From assembly GCA_963974475.1 (NCBI GenBank), contig CAXBCR010000012.1, forward strand, positions 1-64,000: a stretch of 64,000 nt of DNA, in the 5' to 3' direction. The position numbers and the translations under genes are program-made. Shown here piece by piece: positions 24,206-32,828 of this stretch (position 1 is its first letter; every line of letters starts with the position of its first letter). The DNA comes from CAJXZP01 sp963974475. GTDB taxonomy: Bacteria > Bacteroidota > Bacteroidia > Flavobacteriales_G > Salibacteraceae. The notes under the pieces are model-generated. The model was given only the letters and a program-made list of their open reading frames with translations, was not told the DNA's origin and searched no databases.

Positions 24206-24760
24206 TTACTTTTCTATGTATTTATAAGCCTCCTTTGAGTTCACTAAGGTACCTGTGCTAGCATAGTTTAATTGTATGTTTAAAGTGTCATTATGAATTC
24301 GATACAAATAGACCACAGACTCAGTCCTATTTGCTATTCTTTCAACACTACTAAAAACAAGTTGGGTTCCAGTCATTTTGGATATTCGTTGATTATATTC
24401 AGAAATATGCCTACCTGCTTTGAACCTCTGAATTATTGCGCTGTCAAAAAATATTGAGCCTGCAGAATAAACATTTTGATTATCAATGATCTGATAATAT
24501 ATAAATTGAGACGATTCATTAGGCATAGGAACCCAGTTCATTGTTGTATCCTTTAAATGATAGCCAGCTTCATCCATTAATGGTTTCATAAGATTATATT
24601 GCTCGTAATTTTTTATCAACGTATCAATTCCGTTATGATATATGTATAGCTCGTTACTATGAATAGATATCATAGTATTCAATTCATTTCTACATGAAAT
24701 GAATAAAAGTAATGAGGTTACAAATAACCCCATTACCGTATATTTTCTTATTCCTAACAT
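24206..24760 (-). CDS. Unknown lipoprotein
   Basis: The 184-residue protein has a hydrophobic N-terminus ending in a lipobox (LLLFISC). The start at 24760 or the internal Met at residue 10 (MGLFVTSLLLFISC) are both possible; the second gives the better signal peptide. The rest shows beta-rich segments and no domain I recognise. It lies 4 bases after the secreted protein gene upstream, so the two form an operon. It converges with the GT9 gene with 3 bases between stops. Confidence 0.65.
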   Translation of the reverse strand: MLGIRKYTVMGLFVTSLLLFISCRNELNTMISIHSNELYIYHNGIDTLIKNYEQYNLMKPLMDEAGYHLKDTTMNWVPMPNESSQFIYYQIIDNQNVYSAGSIFFDSAIIQRFKAGRHISEYNQRISKMTGTQLVFSSVERIANRTESVVYLYRIHNDTLNIQLNYASTGTLVNSKEAYKYIEK

Positions 24761-24764
24761 TATT

Positions 24765-25175
24765 TTATTGAAGTGATTTCATATAATTGGTAAATTGAAC
24801 TCCTAAAATCATAGGATCCAAAATTAGTTTAGCACCAGTAGAAGCATCTGTTTGCACTTTTAATTCCAGTTTTTCTTCTTCTGACAAAGTAACAAATTCT
24901 CCAAGAGTGACATTCTCACGAAGCTGTAAAGAAATAATCTCATTACATGGCAGCGTACCGCAGCCGAATGGCTCCGTTGGACTTGCTAACCCTAAGGGTA
25001 TTGCCCATCTTCCACCTGCGCAACCACCTGCACTTTGTGCTGTAGAATAATCAATATTCCCATGTGCATCCACATTATAAACAAATGCTTGGTTTCCATT
25101 ACAATACATCCATAAAGCTGCATCCGATGTGATGCTTGCAAAAATTGCAAATAAAATAATAAATACTTTTTTCAT
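24765..25175 (-). CDS. Unknown small secreted protein
   Basis: The 136-residue protein has a signal peptide (MKKVFIILFAIFASITSDA) and four Cys in the mature part (WMYCNG, AGGCAGGRW, FGCGTLPCNE), which could form disulfides. I recognise no family. It is first in a two-gene operon with the lipoprotein gene at 24206. Function unknown. Confidence 0.65.
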   Translation of the reverse strand: MKKVFIILFAIFASITSDAALWMYCNGNQAFVYNVDAHGNIDYSTAQSAGGCAGGRWAIPLGLASPTEPFGCGTLPCNEIISLQLRENVTLGEFVTLSEEEKLELKVQTDASTGAKLILDPMILGVQFTNYMKSLQ

Positions 25176-25352
25176 AATAAGTTGTTTTAAATAAGGTTCC
25201 TACTCTTGAGGTTTTTCAGATTTCACCACTCTGGATAAATTTAAGTTGTCGACAATTAAAATTAGAGTATCGCAAATCAAAAAAAAAATGATTCCCACAA
25301 GGTTTTTGCGATATTAATCACTTAGGATTTGATTTCGCTATTTTTTTCCAAC

Positions 25353-25388
25353 TTGTCATATTTAAACATTGTACGTAAATTTGTACAA
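25353..25388 (+). promoter_or_regulatory. yefM promoter with two TGTACA-type operator sites
   Basis: A -33 TTG (25353-25355) and a perfect -7 TAAATTTG (25376-25383) are 20 bases apart. TGTACG (25370-25375) and TGTACA (25382-25387) flank and overlap the -7 element with a 12-base step. E. coli YefM-YoeB operators are built on paired TGTACA cores at about this spacing, so the pair is probably autorepressed in the same way. Confidence 0.75.
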
Positions 25389-25399
25389 AATCCAGCGCA

Positions 25400-25651
25400 A
25401 TGATGACAGCCACAATTTCCGAATTCAGAAAAAACATAAAAAGCTATTTCAATAAAGTCATAGATAATTTTGAGCCTTTAATTATTAACCGAGGAAAAGA
25501 TTCTTTAGTGGTAATTTCTTTAGATGAATATAATTCATTGAACGCTACGCAGCATGAAATGTCGTCTGAAGCTAACTTGAAAAGGTTGAATGCTTCCATC
25601 GAGGAGTTTAGAAATGGTAAATCTTTTGTTAAAGAATTAATTGAGGAATGA
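25400..25651 (+). CDS. yefM: YefM/Phd-family antitoxin
   Basis: The 83-residue protein has the Phd/YefM fold start (MTATISEFRKNIKSYFNKV), followed by PLIINRGKDSLVVISLDEYNSL and a charged C-terminal tail that would bind the toxin. Two adjacent ATGs (25400, 25403) could both start it. Its stop overlaps the toxin start by 4 bases (ATGA). YefM neutralises YoeB and binds the TGTACA sites upstream. Confidence 0.92.
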   Translation: MMTATISEFRKNIKSYFNKVIDNFEPLIINRGKDSLVVISLDEYNSLNATQHEMSSEANLKRLNASIEEFRNGKSFVKELIEE

Positions 25652-25905
25652 TTCTAGCCTTTTCCGAAAAATCTTGGGAGGATTATTTGTATTGGCAAAA
25701 GATGGACAAAAAAAAGCTAAAACGAATAAACGCCCTAATCAAAGATATCAAACGACATCCATTTGAAGGAATAGGAAAACCAGAATCCTTGAAACATCGT
25801 TTCAAAGGCTTATGGTCACGAAGAATTGATGATGAACATCGGTTAATTTACGAAGTTACGGAGGAAAGAATCCAAATTATTAAATGTAGGTTTCATTACG
25901 ATTAA
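25648..25905 (+). CDS. yoeB: YoeB/Txe-family mRNA-cleaving toxin
   Basis: The 85-residue protein has the full YoeB fold: FSEKSWEDYLYWQKMDKK, a basic helix, GIGKPESLKHRFKGLWSRRIDDEHRLIYEV and the C-terminal CRFHYD, holding the catalytic His-Tyr. YoeB binds the ribosome and cuts mRNA in the A site. All key residues appear present, so the pair looks active. Confidence 0.93.
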   Translation: MILAFSEKSWEDYLYWQKMDKKKLKRINALIKDIKRHPFEGIGKPESLKHRFKGLWSRRIDDEHRLIYEVTEERIQIIKCRFHYD

Positions 25906-25911
25906 CTCCGA

Positions 25912-25953
25912 ACTTCCGTCTTCCGTCTTCGCACTTCGCACTTCCGTCTCCAA
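25912..25953. repeat. Heptamer array between convergent genes
   Basis: Six 7-mers fill the gap between the yoeB stop and the radical SAM stop: ACTTCCG, TCTTCCG, TCTTCGC, ACTTCGC, ACTTCCG, TCTCCAA. The words differ from the arrays at 411-711 and 3458-4124, but the 7-base period is the same. Confidence 0.8.
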
Positions 25954-25954
25954 C

Positions 25955-26968
25955 CTACATCCAAACCTTAGTTCCTTCCGTACAATTCTGACAGATATCA
26001 ATGTTCTTACGCGATTGAATAATCGAATTTCTAAATCCTTTGTAGGTCTCGTTATGCCAAATATCTTGAAAAGTGTGGTTTTCTAATTTACCCATTTGAT
26101 ACTTCGCGTCTTTATCAAAACAGCATGGCACAATATCACCATCCCAAGTAATTACGGCTGAGTGCCATAAGCGCCAACAATGATTTCGTAGCTTGTTTTT
26201 AATCTCATATTTCCCTTCCGAATTAAGCTTATATCGAGAATATTTTTGGTCGGTAGGCAATAGCGGAGAGCCATTTTTGTAATCGTAAATCTGTGCTGTT
26301 TTTAGCGCCACTTCATCCACACCCATTTTATTTGCCAACGCATGTAAATCATCAATTTGATGTTCGTTATGCTTCACTACCAAGAATTGAAAAATCACTT
26401 TTGGAGAACTCGAATTCAACCTTTTTTTGGCCGCAATTATGTTTTCGGTACCTTGCAATACTTTAGCTAATTCGCCATGAACCCGATACTGCTCATATAC
26501 TTCCTGAGTAGTTCCATCCATAGAAATAATGAGTCGGTCTAATCCGGAATGGATAATTTCTTCGGCCACCTCATCCGTAATGAAATGGGCATTGGTGGAG
26601 GTGGAAGTAAATATTTTTTTATCGGATGCATACTTTACCATTTTCAAAAACTGCTTATTAATAAACGGTTCGCCTTGAAAATAAAAAGTAAGGTAAATCA
26701 ATTTCTTCGCCACCTGGTCAATGATTTTCTCAAACAGTTTTGGGTCTAAGTTTCCGGTAGGACGTGAAAACATTTTCAACCCACTTGGGCACTCCGGACA
26801 ACCTAAATTACACGCGGTGGTCGGCTCAATGCTTAGACTAATAGGCTCACCCCATTGAATAGGTTTCTTGGTTAATCGAGAAACATAATATCCAATAATT
26901 AACTTAAGCCCATTAGCCACGCGGCTAAATGTTAGTTTTTTGAATAAATGGATATTGTCGTGTAACAT
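25955..26968 (-). CDS. Radical SAM/SPASM domain protein
   Basis: The 337-residue protein has the radical SAM cluster motif CNLGCPEC (CxxxCxxC, about residue 53-60), barrel strands, and a C-terminal SPASM-type Cys region (HCWRLWHSAV, VPCCFDKDAKYQMG, CQNC) that would bind auxiliary iron-sulfur clusters. SPASM enzymes modify peptides or sugars. No precursor peptide gene is adjacent, so the substrate is unknown. It is divergent from the winged-helix/PRT gene with 128 bases between. Confidence 0.85.
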   Translation of the reverse strand: MLHDNIHLFKKLTFSRVANGLKLIIGYYVSRLTKKPIQWGEPISLSIEPTTACNLGCPECPSGLKMFSRPTGNLDPKLFEKIIDQVAKKLIYLTFYFQGEPFINKQFLKMVKYASDKKIFTSTSTNAHFITDEVAEEIIHSGLDRLIISMDGTTQEVYEQYRVHGELAKVLQGTENIIAAKKRLNSSSPKVIFQFLVVKHNEHQIDDLHALANKMGVDEVALKTAQIYDYKNGSPLLPTDQKYSRYKLNSEGKYEIKNKLRNHCWRLWHSAVITWDGDIVPCCFDKDAKYQMGKLENHTFQDIWHNETYKGFRNSIIQSRKNIDICQNCTEGTKVWM

Positions 26969-27014
26969 AATTGAGGCAAATGTAAATTTATAAAGTGGGA
27001 CTTAATAAAATGGG

Positions 27015-27097
27015 TCGTTTTAATAAATTATGGTTTGATAAAACGACTAGAAAAAAAAAGATACCTTTGTTTACTATTTACAGTTTAGTGTAAACAA
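27015..27097 (+). promoter_or_regulatory. Promoter and inverted repeats of the winged-helix/PRT gene
   Basis: A perfect -7 TACCTTTG (27062-27069) precedes the ATG at 27097. Inverted repeat one, TTGTTTAC (27067-27074) and GTAAACAA (27090-27097), overlaps the -7 end, the start site and the start codon. Inverted repeat two, TCGTTTTA (27015-27022) and TAAAACGA (27039-27046), lies upstream around a TTTG (27034-27037) that may be the -33 box. Arms and spacers are similar in size (8 bp arms, 15-16 base gaps), which suggests an operator for the encoded regulator. Confidence 0.6.
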
Positions 27098-28053
27098 TGA
27101 AAGAAAAAATACTTCAATATCTAAAAGTGCATTTGGAAGCTTCCCCAAAGGAAATTGCAGATGCTGTAGGTTGTAGTCGCCAATTGGTTCACCGCTATTT
27201 GACACAACTCCTAGCCAATAGTCAGGTAGAGAAAATAGGTAAACCGCCTTTGGTTTTTTATCAGTTTACCGATAAACAAATTTCTAAAGTTGCGGAAGAA
27301 GTTTCAGAATATGAAACCCTTGATTTCATTGAAATTACGGTTGACGGCAGATACCTAAAAGGAATAAAAGCCTTTCAATATTGGTGTGAAATCAGGAACC
27401 AACCCTTTCAAAAAACGCTAGATGAATATCGCTTAACACTCACAAAATACGAGCGATTCAATCAACATGGATACATTGATGGCACCACCAAATTAACTGG
27501 CACTAAAGGCTTTACTGAATTTGGGTTAACCAAATTACTTTACCTTGATTTTTACGCTATAGAACGATTTGGCAAAACCAAATTGGGTAAATTAATTCAT
27601 TACGGAAAGCAAAGTCAGAGTCGCAAATTAATAGCCGAAATCATCGAATTAGCCACTCCGAGAATTGCGTCTATCGTCAAAGAATATAAAATTGATGCGG
27701 TAGGGTACATCCCTCCTACACTACCTAGAGAAGTCCAAATTATGACTGAACTAGAACGAGGATTCGGGCTCAAATTACCACACCTAAAAATTACCAAAGT
27801 AAAGGGTGACATAGTGGTACCGCAAAAGGCATTATCAAAAATTAAAGACCGGATTTTGAATACCCAAAAAAGTATTGTGGTCCGCGACACTAACAAATAC
27901 GACACAGTATTGCTGATTGATGATGCTGTAGGCTCGGGGGCGACACTCAATGAAACTGCTTTGAAAATGGTGAAAAAAGGGGTCGCCAAAAAAGTAATTG
28001 GAGTGGCGATTACTGGAAGTTATAAAGGATTTGAAGTATTAAACGAAGCATAG
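27097..28053 (+). CDS. Winged-helix DNA-binding protein fused to a phosphoribosyltransferase-like domain
   Basis: The 318-residue protein begins with a winged helix (1-60; EIADAVGCSRQLVHRYLTQLL) and ends with a type I phosphoribosyltransferase domain (about 190-318). The PRPP loop is VLLIDDAVGSGATLN, and the IPPTLPREVQIMTELERGF segment resembles ComF. The middle ~120 residues match nothing I know. Type I PRT domains bind PRPP, and some (as in PurR of Bacillus) serve as effector sensors. A regulator responding to PRPP or a nucleotide is therefore plausible, but the catalytic use of the loop is not excluded. A lipoprotein gene follows after 1 base. Confidence 0.78.
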   Translation: MKEKILQYLKVHLEASPKEIADAVGCSRQLVHRYLTQLLANSQVEKIGKPPLVFYQFTDKQISKVAEEVSEYETLDFIEITVDGRYLKGIKAFQYWCEIRNQPFQKTLDEYRLTLTKYERFNQHGYIDGTTKLTGTKGFTEFGLTKLLYLDFYAIERFGKTKLGKLIHYGKQSQSRKLIAEIIELATPRIASIVKEYKIDAVGYIPPTLPREVQIMTELERGFGLKLPHLKITKVKGDIVVPQKALSKIKDRILNTQKSIVVRDTNKYDTVLLIDDAVGSGATLNETALKMVKKGVAKKVIGVAITGSYKGFEVLNEA

Positions 28054-28054
28054 A

Positions 28055-28549
28055 ATGAAGGCGAAATTATTCATTGTTATTTTGATGATTTTAACGTCCT
28101 CTTGCCAAGAGGAAGAAAAGGTTGTTGCTCCAAAAAAAAACCTATATGATAACAACTTCATAAGTCCTGTGGTAATGGAAAAACTAGATGATTTCATCGG
28201 TGGTTACAATAGTTTAAAACCAACTAATGACAGTCCCCTTTTTTACAATTTGGTTATTTTTAGCGATGAATCCTCCTGTTATGTATCGTTTATGGAATCT
28301 CCACAAAATTACAATCACCAAGAAATAATTGGGCATTTTAAATTTGAAGGAAAAACAATCATTGTTTATCTGGATGATTCTCGATGTTCTTACGATTTTA
28401 TCAAGATTGAAAATCTTGATAATCAGCTCATTGAAGATTTAACCGATATTTCAGACACCAATAATATAACAACACATAATAACTACACGGCAAACTTTAT
28501 TATTTATGAAATAATTGGTCCAGATCAATTAATTTACGTCCCATTTTAA
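28055..28549 (+). CDS. Unknown lipoprotein
   Basis: The 164-residue protein has a lipoprotein signal (MKAKLFIVILMILTSSC), then an acidic and polar mature part with SDESSCYVSF and DDSRCSYDF. No domain recognised. It starts one base after the winged-helix/PRT stop codon and is probably in the same transcript. Confidence 0.65.
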   Translation: MKAKLFIVILMILTSSCQEEEKVVAPKKNLYDNNFISPVVMEKLDDFIGGYNSLKPTNDSPLFYNLVIFSDESSCYVSFMESPQNYNHQEIIGHFKFEGKTIIVYLDDSRCSYDFIKIENLDNQLIEDLTDISDTNNITTHNNYTANFIIYEIIGPDQLIYVPF

Positions 28550-28560
28550 TAACACAAAAC

Positions 28561-29463
28561 ATGAACTCATTCACCAACAAAATATTCATGGTCCGGCCAG
28601 CAAACTTCGGAATGAACACCGAAACGGCAGGAACAAATTCATTTCAAACTAAAATACTGCTCGATAAGGCGGAGGTAATTCGCGAAAAAGCGAAAGAAGA
28701 ATTTGATACCATGGTCGCAAAAATTAGGCTAGCGGGAGTTGATGTGCAGGTTTTTAATGATTCCGAATCTCCCATAAAACCAGACGCAGTTTTTCCTAAT
28801 AATTGGATTACCACGCATCAAAATGGGACGGTTATATTGTACCCTATGCTTGCCAACAATCGCCAATTTGAGGTGAGAATGGATATTGTAAATCAATTAC
28901 GCCCGACTCAAATTCAAGATTTTAGAGATGACAATAAACCCACCCAAATATTGGAAGGAACGGGTAGCGTTATTTTCGACCATCAGTCCAAAGTGATGTA
29001 CCTCTGTCACTCACCAAGAACAGATCAATCTTTAGCCAAAAAGCTCGCTGAACAATTTGATTTTACCATTTGTAGTTTTGATGCCACCGACCATCAAAAT
29101 ATTGCGATTTACCACACCAATGTGCTTATGTTTGTGATGCACGATATTGTAGGAATTGGATTAGAAACCATAAAAAATGTGGAAGAACGGGAGCGCGTAA
29201 TTGAAACCATTCATGCCTCGGGAAAGCAAATTTTGGATTTATCGTATTATCAAATCACCCAATTTGCGGGCAATATGATTCAACTAAAAAACAACGTAGG
29301 AGAATTTGTTTTAGTGGCTTCACAAACGGCTTGGGATTCATTAAACTCCGCACAAAAAAGAACGATTCAGGATAAAACAAAGGTGATTCCGGTAGCTATT
29401 CCAACCATTGAAACCTATGGTGGAGGAAGTGCAAGATGTATGATTGCTGAGAATTACCTATAA
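28561..29463 (+). CDS. ctlX: CtlX-type citrulline utilisation hydrolase (amidinotransferase fold)
   Basis: The 300-residue protein has the guanidino-modifying enzyme fold motifs: MVRPANFGMN at the start, FPNNWITTH, EGTGSVIFDH, the catalytic His region (YHTNVLMFV) and the nucleophile Cys in GGGSARCMIAE near the end. It matches the CtlX group, related to arginine deiminase and dimethylarginine hydrolase, which acts on citrulline or related ureido/guanidino compounds. It follows the lipoprotein gene by 11 bases and precedes an S9 peptidase gene. Confidence 0.85.
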   Translation: MNSFTNKIFMVRPANFGMNTETAGTNSFQTKILLDKAEVIREKAKEEFDTMVAKIRLAGVDVQVFNDSESPIKPDAVFPNNWITTHQNGTVILYPMLANNRQFEVRMDIVNQLRPTQIQDFRDDNKPTQILEGTGSVIFDHQSKVMYLCHSPRTDQSLAKKLAEQFDFTICSFDATDHQNIAIYHTNVLMFVMHDIVGIGLETIKNVEERERVIETIHASGKQILDLSYYQITQFAGNMIQLKNNVGEFVLVASQTAWDSLNSAQKRTIQDKTKVIPVAIPTIETYGGGSARCMIAENYL

Positions 29464-29516
29464 AAAATAAGAGACTAAATAAAATACCATTGCATAATAA
29501 ATTGAAAACAAAAAGT

Positions 29517-32384
29517 ATGAAAGTAGGCGTTAAATTAGGAGCAATAATGAGCCTTATGCTCGTTTCCATGATGGGAATGGCACAAGAAAAAAAAGCATTA
29601 ACACCCGCAGACTTGCCCGATTGGCATCATTTAAGTGGTACCCGAATTTCGAATGATGGATCATGGGTGGTATATCAAGTAAGCCCTAATGTGGGTGATG
29701 GAATCCTTCATCTTAAGAATCCTGATACAGGAGTTGAAAAAACTTTTGAACGGGGGCATAAAGCACAATTTTCAGCGCATAGCAATTACATCGTTTTTAT
29801 GATTAAGCCACAATTGGACTCATTGCGTAAAATGAAATTAAACGATGTTCCAAAATCTAAAATGCCCTCTGATACCATGGCCATTTACCTTTTTGAACAA
29901 GATACGCTCATGAAGTTTGACGGAATCAAATCCTACAAAATGTCATCTGAAGGAAGTGATTGGATTTCATTCATGTACAAAAAACCGCAAAAAGATTCAA
30001 AACCTTCCAATACTGATAAAAAGAAGAAAAAGAAGAAGAAAAAATCCAAAAAAGACGACCAACCTAAAAGCACTAAAAAACCTATTCAACGTAAAACAAG
30101 CGATTTGGTTATGCTGAATCCGGTGACAGGTGATAAAAAACAAATCAAAAATGTGGATGATTTCGCTATTTCAGAATATGGAAATAGTATTGGATATATT
30201 CGCTCATTTGGCGATACTATTGACAGTACAGGCGTATATTGGTTTGACAATAAAAACAATATCCTAGACACTTCATTTGTAGGCTTGGGCAACGCGAAGA
30301 AACCTACATTTAATGAAGAAGGAAGCGAATACGTATGGATTCTTTCGGCCGATACCGGAAAAGCGAAAGCGTATGCATTGTACAGTACCAGAGGGAATCA
30401 CGGTACGCGAATTATTGTAGATACCAATGACCGTTTTCTACCTACCGGTCATACCGTGAGTGAAAATGGACGCATCTATTTTTCACGAAACGGACAACGT
30501 TTGTATTTTGGCACCGCTGAAAGACCTGTAGAGGAACCCAAAGATTCAATCGTAGCCAATGAAAAAGCGCAATTGGATGTGTGGAATTGGCAAGATTTAA
30601 AAATTCAACCGATGCAGTTACTCCGCAAATCTCGAGATGAAAAGAAAACCTATTTAGCCGTTTTTAATATTAATGCGCAAAAAGTGGTTCCACTAGAAAC
30701 CGATTCTACCAACCGAATTTCTGTGGGAAAACAAGGTAACGCCCAATACGCTTTAGTGACCGAATCAAAAAATTATGAATTAAGTGGAAGCTGGCGCGTG
30801 CCATTTCCTAATGATTATTACCGATTGGATGTAACTACAAGTAAAAAGGAATTGATTAAAAAAGCGCTTGCCTACAGCGTAAGTTTGTCGCCATCTGGAA
30901 AGCATTTTGTGTATTTCAATCCAAACGAACGAGCTTGGTATAGCGTTGATTTAACTACCAAAAAGGAAATTAACATAACGCAAAAATTAACAGATGCTGG
31001 GGTAAATCTGGTGGATTTACAACAAGAAATGCCTTTGGAACCCAGTTCATATCGAGTTTCGGGTTGGACCGAAGATGAAAAATCAATTTTAATTAATTCC
31101 GAATACGATATTTATATCGTGGACATTTCAGGTCAACAAGACCCTGTTTCACTTACCAACGGAATGGCAGCGAAAAATCATTTACGCATTTGGTTTCAAA
31201 ACTTTGATTGGGATTTGGATTATGTAAATCTAGATTCTACTATGATGTTTCAAGCTTTTAACAAAGACAATAACCAAGCAGGTTGGTTATTACGCAATGG
31301 AAAAACCGGAGAAATCAGCACCTTAAAAATGGGCGATTATTCGGTTAATTATCTAGCAAAAGCGGAATACACCAACCGTTTTATTTACCGATTAGGAGAT
31401 TTTGAGGTGTATCCCGATTTAAACTATTCGGCTGCTTCAACGGATGGTAAAATCACTGCCAATCAATTTTCGGAAGCTACGGTGGTGTCCAATGCACTAC
31501 CCGAACAAAAAGATTTCTTATGGGGTTCGGTAGAAAAATACTACTGGAAAGACGACCAAGGCGTAGACCAAAAAGGGTTATTGTATTACCCCGAAAACTT
31601 TGATTCTGCGCGTAAATATCCGGTAATGATTTATTTCTACGAGAAAAGTTTCACCACCGAATTTCAACGCAAAACATTCCGCCCATCGCATTCTACCATT
31701 GCCATACCGTTATACACTAGTAACGATTATTTAGTACTCGTACCCGACATTCATTATGGTACAGGTCACCCAGGAAAAGATGGATTGCATGCCGTGGTGA
31801 GTGGTGCAAAATCGCTGACCCACAAACCATTTGTGAACGCATCCAAAATGGCTATTCAAGGTCAAAGTTGGGGTGGCTACCAAGTAGCGTATATTGTAAC
31901 TCAAACCAATATGTTTGCCGCAGCCATGGCCGGAGCACCGGTGAGTAATATGACCTCTGCTTATGGTGGTATTCGTTGGGGTAGTGGAATGAGTAGACAA
32001 TTTCAATACGAACAAACGCAAAGTAGAATTGGTCAAACCCTGTGGGATGGATTTGATTTATACGTTGAAAATTCTCCGGTATTTCATCTACCTAATGTAA
32101 CCACTCCTCTACTGATTATGCATAACGACAACGATGGCGCAGTGCCGTATTACCAAGGAATTGAAATGTTTATGGGAATGCGTAGACTGCAAAAACCCGC
32201 ATGGTTACTAATTTACAATAATGAGCAACACAACCTACGTAAAATGCCAAACCGACTGGATTTAAGTTTACGTATGTTCCAATTTTTTAATCATTATTTG
32301 AAAGGCGAACCTATGCCAAAATGGATGAGTGAAGGTGTGCCTGCCGTAGACAAAGGGAAGGATTACGGATTTGATTTAGACTAA
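29517..32384 (+). CDS. S9 family prolyl-oligopeptidase-type peptidase
   Basis: The start is the ATG at 29517, which gives a signal peptide (MKVGVKLGAIMSLMLVSMMGMAQ); a longer frame from a TTG is less likely. The 955-residue protein has an N-terminal beta-propeller (about 30-640) and a C-terminal alpha/beta hydrolase with Ser in GQSWGGYQ (about 784), Asp in HNDNDGAVPY (about 872) and His in NEQHNLRK (about 904). It should be a periplasmic or surface peptidase cutting short peptides. A Lys-rich insert (about residues 168-190) coded by an almost pure A/G tract at 30017-30056 interrupts the propeller. Confidence 0.88.
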   Translation: MKVGVKLGAIMSLMLVSMMGMAQEKKALTPADLPDWHHLSGTRISNDGSWVVYQVSPNVGDGILHLKNPDTGVEKTFERGHKAQFSAHSNYIVFMIKPQLDSLRKMKLNDVPKSKMPSDTMAIYLFEQDTLMKFDGIKSYKMSSEGSDWISFMYKKPQKDSKPSNTDKKKKKKKKKSKKDDQPKSTKKPIQRKTSDLVMLNPVTGDKKQIKNVDDFAISEYGNSIGYIRSFGDTIDSTGVYWFDNKNNILDTSFVGLGNAKKPTFNEEGSEYVWILSADTGKAKAYALYSTRGNHGTRIIVDTNDRFLPTGHTVSENGRIYFSRNGQRLYFGTAERPVEEPKDSIVANEKAQLDVWNWQDLKIQPMQLLRKSRDEKKTYLAVFNINAQKVVPLETDSTNRISVGKQGNAQYALVTESKNYELSGSWRVPFPNDYYRLDVTTSKKELIKKALAYSVSLSPSGKHFVYFNPNERAWYSVDLTTKKEINITQKLTDAGVNLVDLQQEMPLEPSSYRVSGWTEDEKSILINSEYDIYIVDISGQQDPVSLTNGMAAKNHLRIWFQNFDWDLDYVNLDSTMMFQAFNKDNNQAGWLLRNGKTGEISTLKMGDYSVNYLAKAEYTNRFIYRLGDFEVYPDLNYSAASTDGKITANQFSEATVVSNALPEQKDFLWGSVEKYYWKDDQGVDQKGLLYYPENFDSARKYPVMIYFYEKSFTTEFQRKTFRPSHSTIAIPLYTSNDYLVLVPDIHYGTGHPGKDGLHAVVSGAKSLTHKPFVNASKMAIQGQSWGGYQVAYIVTQTNMFAAAMAGAPVSNMTSAYGGIRWGSGMSRQFQYEQTQSRIGQTLWDGFDLYVENSPVFHLPNVTTPLLIMHNDNDGAVPYYQGIEMFMGMRRLQKPAWLLIYNNEQHNLRKMPNRLDLSLRMFQFFNHYLKGEPMPKWMSEGVPAVDKGKDYGFDLD

Positions 32385-32412
32385 TTTGCTTTTTTAATGT
32401 TATTTTGTAAGT

Positions 32413-32826
32413 ATGGAAAATCAGGATGTTAGATGGCTTCAACGATTTGCAAACTATAAAAAGGCTTTTGCACAATTGGCACGGTTTATAGCAAACACCA
32501 AGCTAAATGAAATGGAGGAACAAGGGCTAATTAAGTCGTTTGAATACACCTACGAATTGGCGTGGAAAACCTTACAGGATTTATTGAAAGAAAAAGGCTA
32601 TTCTGATGTGATTGGACCCAAACCCGTCATTGCACAAAGCTTTACAGACGGATACATTACTGATGGCGAAGGTTGGAAGAAAATGCATTTTAGCAGGAAT
32701 CTAACTAGTCATACTTATGATGAGCAAACGGCCAAAGACATTGTGGAAGGTATCCGAAACCAGTACTTTGAATTATTATCCGAATTAGTTCAATCGCTTG
32801 AAAAACAAACGGTAAAATACCATTAG
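32413..32826 (+). CDS. HepT-type HEPN toxin (HI0074 family)
   Basis: The 137-residue helical protein matches the nucleotidyltransferase substrate-binding (HI0074) family and contains RNLTSHTY, which fits the HEPN RX4HXY motif. In HepT/MntA type VII systems this protein is the RNase-like toxin. It lies 2 bases before the nucleotidyltransferase gene. A toxin-antitoxin role is from family knowledge. Confidence 0.85.
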   Translation: MENQDVRWLQRFANYKKAFAQLARFIANTKLNEMEEQGLIKSFEYTYELAWKTLQDLLKEKGYSDVIGPKPVIAQSFTDGYITDGEGWKKMHFSRNLTSHTYDEQTAKDIVEGIRNQYFELLSELVQSLEKQTVKYH

Positions 32827-32828
32827 CC

